This document shows, piece by piece, positions 56,242 through 64,000 of a stretch of 64,000 nucleotides of DNA. Origin of the DNA: Hemerocallis citrina (lineage: Eukaryota > Streptophyta > Magnoliopsida > Asparagales > Asphodelaceae). The stretch lies in NCBI GenBank assembly GCA_017893485.1, contig CM030360.1:149801147-149865146 (forward strand), read 5' to 3'. A program made the position numbers and the translations under genes. The notes under the pieces were generated by a model. That model saw only the letters and a program-made list of their open reading frames with translations, was not told the DNA's origin and ran no database searches. The first letter of the stretch is position 1; every line of letters starts with the position of its first letter.

Positions 56242-57591
56242 TTAATTATCTCAACTGTATGGTTGATTATGTGCATGCAATCATTGATGTGAAATTTATG
56301 ATCTTAAAGTAAAAGGCCGAAACTATTTTCGTCAAAAAATTTATAAGATTACGGTTAACCCTAACCTTCCCTTGGATGCTTCGACCAACCTTGCATCTAA
56401 TCTGCATCATATGATTACCCTTATTATGCCCCTTAAGTTTAATTTGTCTCTCTATCATATGAGGCATGCTTGATATGCACAATGTGATATCTACTTATAG
56501 AGAATGATGATTCTCTTACAATATGTTTTTTCCTACTCATGATCATTAGTCCTTTATGTTTTTCTATCCAAAAGAAACGAAAACTACTAAATCATTTATG
56601 TTAACTAGCATAACAACGAAAAAAAGAAAAATAGCCATTGATTCTTTGATATGTTTAAGTTTCCAACTCGCTTTGCAAAACACTTACGGATAACTTAACA
56701 GCAAAACGAATTGCAGTACTATAAATGACTGATGATAGATTGCTGACATTTTTTTTCTTTTTTTGGACTCAATACAAATCACAAACTTATCTACGGTAAT
56801 TTTAGAGAAAAAATGATATTTGCTTTAAAATTTTTGGATAGTAAGAAAAAGTTGTAAGAAAATAGAAAGAGAAAGTTGTCATCAAATCGAGCTTCAAATC
56901 GAGAATAGCATTGTAAACGGAGAAAACATAGATTGTAAGTTATTAACATCATGTACAATTTGCTCTTTCTTTGTGTGTACATATTTCTCAATCTCAAATT
57001 TGTTTTAGCTCCAAATAAATTACACTGAATCCACGCTAACATTGCAAACACATCCACGTATCTTTGTTTATTCATCTACCCTTGCCCTTGATGCCCATAA
57101 GGGGAACACCGAAATCCAAAAAGAGATATTTGTATTTAATGTAGTTTTTTTTAAGAGTGGGAGCAACAGATAATGAGTTCTTTGATGATTAGGTGGGGCT
57201 ATATTTAGTGTGGGACAAAATGTTGATTACCTAGTAATAGAGGTGGTAGAGCTGTATTTACAGGACTGAGAGGGGCAGTTAATAGGAAGATTCTCTAACT
57301 CATTTGAAAGATCCCCTAAATCAAGGGATGTAATCAATTATTTATTATCTTTCCAATTTTAGGGGATTTGATTGCCTGCCATGATTGACTAGTCAATCTA
57401 CCAAGTTGGACTACAAATCAGCCCCACTTGTGAGTTGATCCAAGATAGTGAGCCTATGGATAGCCAATGTGCTGATCTTGAGCATGTAGCTGCTGTAAGA
57501 TTACTGTTTCGCCCTTAGGAACTCCGAGATTCGTGCATGGGTCGTATGGCCCTGATTAGCAGTAATTTTCACCCACATCATAAGCTCCCCC
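56242..57591. other. intergenic stretch, holds dispersed-repeat copy 2
   Basis: Positions 56963-57140 match window positions 1-190. The remainder is AT-rich with no supported gene. A minus-strand open frame at 57075-56791 overlaps the repeat and shows no family resemblance. Confidence 0.55.
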
Positions 57592-58352
57592 TGTAACACT
57601 CTGCAAAATGAAATGATTTATTTTGTATTACTAAATAATATTATATTGGTAAAGTTGACTATTTTGACTATTTTCTTGAAATTGCAATTTTGCACGTGCA
57701 ACACTCGTGCAGTGTTAGGAAATTTTGAATTCTTAAAATTTTATTGTTAAGATTGATTTTCATCATTTATTTATGATATTTTAATTTTCAGATTTATTTA
57801 AATTAATTTGACTAGTTTACGAATATTTATGACATATTTGTAAATATTACAAAGAGAGGGACTTTTGTGCAAAATTACCACTTTGAGTACAAATCCGATT
57901 TTTTTTAATTTCTGGGCTATGCTTGATGGTTGGATAACTCAGTAGTAAAAGGATTTAGTTTTATTTTATTTTATTTTACTTATTTAACTATTTTATTAAA
58001 GAAATATTTATATATGTAAAGTAATAATTTGTTAAGAGATGTTTCCATAAACTTGTAAAACCCTAAAAACTCCAGATTTCGGCCTATATTATGGCCACTA
58101 CAGCCGTCCCTCTCCTCTGCAAAAATGAAATATATTTTTTTACTATTGGTTTTCTTGGAGAGTCGAAGCGATGATCTTGGATTTTGCAAAAAAAGGATTT
58201 TTTCTTATTCTTTATTAATTCAGTTGATTTTTTCATTGAGATGAGTGACATATGTTGATTTCTTTTTGTTGTATGTGGTGATTTGTCTATTAGAAAGCAT
58301 GTTAGGGGTCATATGATGATATGATGAATTATTGAAAGATGGATGAATAAAG
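57592..58352 (+). mobile_element. 5' fragment of a G-family LTR
   Basis: TGTAACACTCTGCAAAATG, then AAGTTGACTATTTTGACTAT and TGAAATTGCAATTTTGCACG, match the start of G (52044-52160). The match continues with indels to about 53300 of G. It is then interrupted by the start of element L at 58353; the rest would lie beyond L, outside the window. Confidence 0.85.
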
Positions 58353-58884
58353 TGTAATGCCCCGATTTTCATTTATGAAAATTATTTATTTTGCACGTAG
58401 TGTGCCCGTGCAATTTACGTAATATGAAATCTTATAATTATTTTCCTTATGGATGATGAGTATATGCATATATATATATATATGTATATGTGTTCTTTAA
58501 ATTATTTTTTTATAAAAGGCCCTTTTGTCTCAAATAAATACAAGCCCAAAAGTCTAATTTATTTACTTTGTAAAAAACTAATATTTTGGCCCATCAATTT
58601 AAGCCCATTCTCTTAATAACAACTTTTAAGGTAACATCTTTTAAAAGATCATTTTTATAAGGATGTATAATGTACAAGTTTTTATATGGAGACAAGTGCA
58701 ATCACGTGCATTGCACGTACACGTGCATGAGCACCTTTCCTTGGCCGGTTTTTGGAAGAAGTGGAGTTAGTGTATAGGTGGTTACCTAGTTGTGGGTAGT
58801 TACTACAACTCCTACTCTCATCCTAGCCCTCCATCTCATAACCATCTACTCAATCCTAGCCCTCTATCTCACCCAAAGATTTAG

Positions 58885-58892
58885 TATAAATA
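58885..58892 (+). promoter_or_regulatory. TATA box of LTR L
   Basis: TATAAATA in AGTATAAATACCCCTCC is followed by a short leader; transcription likely starts about 30 bases on. Confidence 0.6.
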
Positions 58893-59272
58893 CCCCTCCT
58901 ACTCATTTGTCTTTTACACTAAGAACTTTATTTGAAAGAAAGATATATTTTTAAGAGAGTTGTGAGTGAGTATCTTGGAGGCCGGTCATCACTTCAGAGG
59001 ATTCTCAGTGGCAAGGAGCAAGGAGGAGGAGTCACATTATCACACTAGAAGTCTTTACGGGATTTCGTTAAACTCTTCAACAAGGTGGGTGTTTCTCAGG
59101 ACTTCTAATATAGATATCATGCTAGGGCTAATATTGATTGTTATCGTATTTGTGAAAAGTGGATTGATAGGGTGATCGTATATTGAAATGCTTTGTGTTA
59201 TGCTTATTGTGGAAGATGTGAATAGATGAAAAAGAACTAATGATAATTAGAGAACTGGAAATGACCTGCACA

Positions 59273-59880
59273 GTCGACCGATCATGTGAACAGTCGACTA
59301 GTACACTGAAATAAAATATGAACAGTTCGAAATTCCATGAAACGATGTATTTAATGTGAATTGTTAACTTGATTTTCTAGCATGTTAAATTGGAGTTAGC
59401 ATTCATCTTCTTGGATAAATGATGAGTAAAGGAAAAATGTATGTTTAGCATCTCATTTGGAGGAACGAACATACTAATTGTGTGAGATTTACATTTAATC
59501 ATAAACTATGTTATGATGATGGTAAATAGATAAGAATCACAGGTTTATGTTGACATTGAACATATTGTAGTTGAACAAAATGCTGTGTACTAATTGAAGA
59601 ACAGAAGGGAGAGATGATCCCTTAATTCGAAAATTAACCCTGTTCAGTCGACCGAATATATGTAACAGTCGACTGTACTGAACTTGAAAGGTTGTATAAT
59701 TGAACTCTGTAGAACAGCCGACTAGTTTGAATGACAGTCGACTGCCCTGTAAATGATTTTTAGTTTTTGAATGCTGCAGAACAGCCGACTGGCCATGTGC
59801 AGCAGTCGACTCTTCCGAGCGATTATTGAAGAACTTTCTTCGACTGAACAAGTCGACTGGATAAGCTCTAAGTCGACTGT
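59273..59880 (+). repeat. cluster of GTCGAC palindromes in LTR L
   Basis: ACAGTCGACCGA (59271), ACAGTCGACTAG (59291), TCAGTCGACCGA (59645), ACAGTCGACTGT (59666), ACAGTCGACTGC (59735), GCAGTCGACTC, AAGTCGACTGG and AAGTCGACTGT. ACAGCCGACT variants lie between them. Confidence 0.85.
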
Positions 59881-61239
59881 CCAGATCACTTTTTGACATC
59901 TCAGAAATTCTATGAATTGTTTTATGGTAAAGATTATGAATCTTATGTTGATTGATTATTAGTTGTGACAATTTAAGTAAACTCTATTTGTCTTTGCATG
60001 AATTTATACCTGAAATGATGGGAATCATTTATTTGAATTTATGAAAGTTGTATGAATGTGAAAGTTATGAACGTGGAAAAGGAAAACTATTGAGATTAAG
60101 AAAATGAACTCACGAGCTAGTAACGCTCAATTTTGGTAATTGTGAATTGAAATTGAAACAAAAGAGTAGCTAAGTCTCCCACCGGCAATTGGAAATAAAT
60201 GAAATAAAATTTGAAAAGAAAGACCAAGGTTGGTCATGTTGAATGAATGATTAAGTCCGGTATAGTGGAGAGGCTAACTCTAGAGCTTTGATTTTGTTCG
60301 TGATTCTAATAAAATAAGGACTAGATACATAGTGAAGATGTGATGAAAGTAAGAGAAAAATATTGAGTATGAGGGCCATTGGATTGGCGGCGAGAGAGTA
60401 TCCCAGGATGTCCCATGATGAGTCATGATAGGGCATGGATACTGCTCCAGAATACCGTCCCGGTAGCGACGCTCGTGGGGTGTTTTGACAACTGCGGGTG
60501 GTGTCATATCTATGGTAGGAGCTGAATTACCACAGGATGCCTGCATGATGAGTCATGTGTCAGTGCATTGGGATTCCCTCTAGGGCGCCTAGATATGAGT
60601 TCGTATGTCAAAAAACATCTAGGATACTTACCGTAGTTACAGTAGTAGATTAAGTCATGACGAGGAATTGAACCCTACAAGATGAAGTACGATTAAGGGC
60701 TTGCTCTCGGACCTATGTAGTATGGGATGCATAGAATCCGAACAAGTGCGCATTAGTGTCATATAATATAATAATTGCATTAAGGATTAAGTGCACAATC
60801 ACAACACGGCATCATTAAGATTTTCCCTTTAATTTGATATGTGAACAAGTTTGTGATTTGTTAAGAAATGAGAATCGTTATACTGTTTCTGGCACAGAGA
60901 GGATGGCCATGTATAATTTTTGTCGATTGAATAAACTGACGTGCCCACAGTTTTGTATGCAGGATAAATGGCTTGATAAAAGTGAAAGGAGAACTGATGC
61001 TTACAAATTATTCATTGTTGATGTACATTTATTTAAATGATGTAAATTGCTTCCGCTGTCATTACATGTACATTATTGTGTTATATGCTTCTGCTGTAAA
61101 ATGTAAAGTGTAAAATCTCATGTAACTCTGATGTAAAATGGAAAGTTTCAATTCCTTGTAAAATTGTACCGAATGAGACGAAAAGATCTTGTGGAAATCT
61201 CGAATTCAGTTGTATTTGGAATTCGGGGTGTTATAGAGG

Positions 61240-61251
61240 TGGTATCAGAGC
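61240..61251 (+). other. primer-binding site of L
   Basis: TGGTATCAGAGC (initiator tRNA-Met complement) lies four bases after the LTR end (GAGG spacer), as in plant chromoviruses. Confidence 0.9.
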
Positions 61252-61394
61252 TACGTTTCACATTGGTACAAATTTATAAGGAACGACACCCTAGAAGTGG
61301 ACTTTAGAGTGTGTGTTTGAGACTAGAGATTTAAATGTAAGTGACTTACAATTTTGTTGCTCTATGATTTATGTTTCTTCCTCTCTATTTCTAA

Positions 61395-61620
61395 AGATGG
61401 CTGATCACTTCGACCCTGCTGGCGACGACAACTGGCATATCATCGAGGAAGATTATTATCCTGGACAAGCAGATCCAGAGGAAGAGTGCCATCCCAGGGC
61501 AAGCAGATTCTGATGAAGAAGAATGGCCTGAATTTCGAGAGATCACCCCACCTCCGGATTCATTTGATGACTCTTCTGACGAAGTTTTGTTCTGTGGTCG
61601 TAACGTAATTGGTTAGTGGG
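61395..61620 (+). pseudogene. small acidic leader ORF of L
   Basis: The ATG at 61395 gives MADHFDPAGDDNWHIIEEDY, then a stop at 61511. A shifted frame goes on EEEWPEFREITPPPDSFDDS. It is strongly acidic with no known domain. It could be an N-terminal Gag extension or an unrelated leader ORF. Confidence 0.4.
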
Positions 61621-61863
61621 GAAAAACCAGGCCGAGACTCAAAAGAATTTGGCGAAGTGTTTGTTCCTGAACGACGGAAGTGGAAAGACAAACAGGGAGA
61701 GGGCTTAACTTAACTAAATAATGGTAGCTGGCCAAAAGAGTTGACCCGCGGCTATCTATGGCCCTCTCCCCCCACTAAATCAGTCTATTTCTCCTTGAAG
61801 CGGGGGAGGCGACTCTGATCTTCACGTTACGAGGGCCCCCTAGAACCAGTTCCAAGTAGTCTC

Positions 61864-62073
61864 ATGATATCTCTTCAGAGGCAGGTAGAAACACTGCGGC
61901 AGAGAGTCGGATTGTTGGAAGCTCAGTTGGCCAAGCGCAAGGACGACTTTTCAGTTCTCAGTCATCGTGTATGGGAACTCGAGAAGAGAAAGAATATGAC
62001 TGATGTGCTGAAGGAAGAAGTTGATGAACTACGGGGAGAACTTCGTGAAGCGAAGAGGAACCGTAGGAGTTAG
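61864..62073 (+). CDS. short coiled-coil ORF upstream of gag in L
   Basis: 69 residues from the ATG at 61864: MISLQRQVETLRQRVGLLEA, then VWELEKRKNMTDVLKEEVDE and RGELREAKRNRRS. There are clear leucine heptads, with a basic tail. It may be the N-terminal oligomerisation part of Gag separated by a frameshift, or a separate small protein. No function can be assigned. Confidence 0.45.
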   Translation: MISLQRQVETLRQRVGLLEAQLAKRKDDFSVLSHRVWELEKRKNMTDVLKEEVDELRGELREAKRNRRS

Positions 62074-62113
62074 ACTGTTGTAGCTTCTACTGTTTTTATT
62101 CTGATGTCAAGAA

Positions 62114-63206
62114 ATGTTTTTCAATTCGAATATAAGTTTGGAATTCAATGAAATGCAAGTTGATTTAAAATTCATGTCTTATACTTCGAATTTAATGGAT
62201 CTTTTGCATCAGAATATGGCTAGAAGGGGAGCTAGAAATGGTGAAGGTCTGGATCTGGAAACAGAACTTGCGGGGGTCTATCAGACACTCAATGCCGTGG
62301 CCATGAATCAGAACCAAGGAAGGGGGCCTGTGAATCCAGTGCCCAAGGCAATGAAACTAGTGGAATCGTTCAAACGAATGAAACCACCTGTGTTCGAAGG
62401 AAAGTCAGATCCTGATGCGGCTGACAACTGGATTCGTCAGGTAGAGACCATCTTCGAAGTGCTGGAGACCTCAGATGGCAGCAAGGTGAAGTTGGCGACT
62501 CTACAGCTTGAGAAGGATGCGGCTGTTTGGTGGCAGTCGATGAAGCGGACAATGGGAAGCATAGTTCTTGGCTGGGAGGAATTTTTGGAAGAATTCCGCA
62601 GTCACTATTTTTCCTCCGATGTCCAGGAGAAGAAGGCTATGGAGTTTCTGTCACTACAGCAAGGTGGCATGTCAGTTAGGGAGTATGAGACTAAATTTAC
62701 TCAACTCTCTAGGTATGCTCCGGAATTTATGATGGATGAGGCGAAGAAGGCTCGTAAGTTCGAGCATGGATTGAGGCTGAGCTTGAGGTCCCGGATGATA
62801 CCTCTTGGTATCAGGAGGTTTGACAAATTGGTCAAGTCAGCAGCAGCCACGGAGGCAGATATGGAAAAGTTTCATGTTGTTCAGAATCGAAGGAACAACT
62901 GGCAGTCTGGAAAGCGGCCCGCAAATTCTGGAAATTTCAAGGGACAACCATCTGCACAAAGGTTCAAACCGACAGGGGCAAACGCTATTAGTGTGGATGG
63001 AGGACCTGGAAACAATGTTGTGAGAGCTCCTGTGGTAAATTGCGTCAACTGTGGTGAGACGGGACATTACAAATCTCAATGCCTCAAACCACGGACTGAC
63101 AATCACAATGTGCCAATGCAGCAGACTGGGAAGAGACCGTACCAACCAGGGTGAGTATTTGTCTTGACCGAAGCTGATGCCGATGAGGTTGATCACGTCA
63201 TCATGG
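62114..63206 (+). pseudogene. gag: gag of element L with zinc knuckle
   Basis: Open from the ATG at 62114 to TGA 63152-63154; the conserved part begins at the ATG 62216 (MARRGARNGEGLDLETELAG), the likelier start. Landmarks: FKRMKPPVFEGKSDPDAADN, WIRQVETIFEVLETSDGSKV, AAVWWQSMKRTMGS, WEEFLEEFRSHYFSSDVQEK, MSVREYETKFTQLSRYAPEF and the CCHC knuckle CVNCGETGHYKSQC. This is the Retrotrans_gag family forming the particle. After the TGA the same frame runs on as VFVLTEADADEVDHVIMG, so gag and pol were one frame and the TGA probably arose from CGA. It ends at the apparent donor site at 63206. Confidence 0.9.
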
Positions 63207-63295
63207 GTACGAGGGCAGATGTTTAGAGGTTCATGTGTTTTATTTTCCCGCTTATTTAGTGAACTGTTGCGTAATAAGTATGTATTATGTAACAG
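63207..63295 (+). other. apparent 89-bp intron between gag and protease of L
   Basis: Donor ATGG|GTACGAGG and acceptor TTATGTAACAG|GCGAA enclose an AT-rich stretch full of stops in the gag-pol frame. Removing it joins HVIMG to ELYLNGMKAVVLFDTGSS in phase 1 with no residue missing. It could instead be a small insertion; no TSD beyond a single G is present. Confidence 0.55.
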
Positions 63296-63771
63296 GCGAA
63301 CTTTATTTGAATGGAATGAAAGCTGTTGTTCTGTTCGATACTGGATCCTCTCATACTTTTGTGTCTCCTAAATTTGCTAAAGTGTTGGGAGTTGAACCGA
63401 AGATTTTTCCAGGCAAGATCTTAGCAGTAGCTACTCCATCAGGGGAGACTCTAACCACTGATCAGTACTATGCTGACTGTGAGATCGTGATTGGTGATCG
63501 AATCTTTGGGATTGATCTGATCGAGCTGACTATCTTGGGAGTCGATGTTATCATTGGCATTGATTGGATGTCGGTGTACAGTGCAAGCATCGAGTGCAAG
63601 AACAAGATGGTAACAGTGAAGGCTCCAGGTGGCCCTGAAGTCACTTTCCAAGGGAAGAAGAGATGTTCGGAGTTGGTGGCTGCTATCAGTCAGAAGAAAG
63701 GGATTCCGGCAGAGGTGCAGTTGATTCCTGTGGTTCAGGGCTATCTGACTGTGTTCTTGGATGATTTTCCT
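63296..63771 (+). pseudogene. aspartic protease of element L
   Basis: VLFDTGSSHTFVSPKF gives the DTG catalytic triad. It is followed by KFAKVLGVEPKIFPGKILAV, DCEIVIGDRIFGIDLIEL and GVDVIIGIDWMSVYSASIEC (the second hydrophobic box, ILG...DWL type). Family: RVP_2 retropepsin, which would process Gag-Pol. The tail reads [16 protein letters not shown], the usual lead into RT, after which a one-base shift moves the frame. Length is normal. Confidence 0.9.
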
Positions 63772-64000
63772 AGGTTCCCCCACATCGTGATGTAGAGTTC
63801 AGCATCACTGTTCAACCGGGAAGTGCACCCATTTCTAAGGCACTGTATAGGATGACACCAGTGGAACAGGATGAGATCAAACGGCAGATTGAGGAACTGT
63901 TGGAGAAAGGCTTTATTCAACCCAGTGCGTCACCTTGGGGAGCACCAGTGCTTTTGGTAAAGAAGAAGGATGGTTCGATGAGGATGTGCATCGATTACTG
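63772..64000 (+). pseudogene. reverse transcriptase of element L, start only
   Basis: In the shifted frame: [60 protein letters not shown] and [11 protein letters not shown], the first RT motifs of gypsy chromoviruses. The window ends before the YVDD box. The frameshift near 63772 separates it from protease. Confidence 0.9.

Larger units (their letters stand above)
58353..61235 (+). repeat. 5' LTR of element L
   Basis: It starts TGTAATGCCCCGATTTTC and ends TTCGGGGTGTTATA. It carries a TATA box, a run of GTCGAC words (59273-59872) and blocks shared with G such as ATTAAGTCCGGTA and GGGCTTGC-CGGACCTATGTAG. Confidence 0.88.
58353..64000 (+). mobile_element. Ty3/gypsy element L (Tekay-like chromovirus), 5' part
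   Basis: A 2.9-kb LTR, primer-binding site, two small leader ORFs, gag with zinc knuckle, aspartic protease and the start of RT lie in order on the + strand. The window ends within RT, so integrase, chromodomain and 3' LTR cannot be checked. The LTR ends and Gag type suggest the Tekay/Del clade. A stop in gag-pol and a frameshift before RT show this copy is not intact. Confidence 0.85.

Overview
This is about 64 kb of AT-rich plant nuclear DNA, almost certainly from a flowering plant and probably a eudicot. It is made almost entirely of transposable elements. The signs are plant-type Ty3/gypsy (Tat-like and chromovirus-like) and Ty1/copia elements, a CACTA element, a hAT element, Helitron-like ends, MITEs, spliceosomal intron signals inside element genes, and a short plastid-derived insert carrying a trnI-CAU pseudogene. 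I found no host protein-coding gene that I could defend, and no rRNA gene, functional tRNA gene or CRISPR array. All coding regions are broken or partial.

Layout. Positions 240-11480 hold a decayed Tat-lineage gypsy element: gag, protease, RT and RNase H on the + strand, no integrase, a plastid insert inside RNase H, then an antisense gene (the additional ORF typical of Tat elements), then 57-bp tandem repeats. A 3.7-kb solo LTR (element A, 6558-10250) splits the antisense gene. Positions 12848-40506 hold a SIRE-like copia element (J) that is the outermost layer of a five-level nest: J contains copia K (23067-40405), which contains solo LTR B (24578-36685), which contains solo LTR E (24766-33950), which contains CACTA element F (25842-33243). 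Target-site duplications (TSDs) are exact for K, E and F and one base off for J. A truncated hAT element replaces the middle of J.

Positions 40507-46537 are a patchwork of small elements: a Mutator-type MITE with a 9-bp TSD, two Helitron-like units with a 3.4-kb solo LTR (C) inside one of them, and a Harbinger-like MITE. Positions 46538-56236 are copia element H (TSD GATTA). It keeps gag but has no pol, has solo LTR D at its primer-binding site, and has solo LTR G (TSD AAGAA) in its 3' LTR. From 57592 there is a piece of a G-family LTR into which chromovirus L (58353 to the window end) inserted. L has a 2.9-kb 5' LTR, primer-binding site, gag, protease and the start of RT.

The most noteworthy signals are: (1) a GTCGAC-centred palindrome that recurs in the non-coding parts of several unrelated retrotransposon families; (2) the antisense Tat gene, with its own TATA-like promoter and an apparent 58-bp in-frame intron; (3) an apparent 89-bp spliceosomal intron between gag and protease of chromovirus L; (4) the five-level nest with readable TSDs. 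Boundaries given as TSD pairs were read directly from the sequence. Lineage names (Tat, SIRE, Ale-like, Tekay-like) come from recognising family motifs and were not checked against a database.
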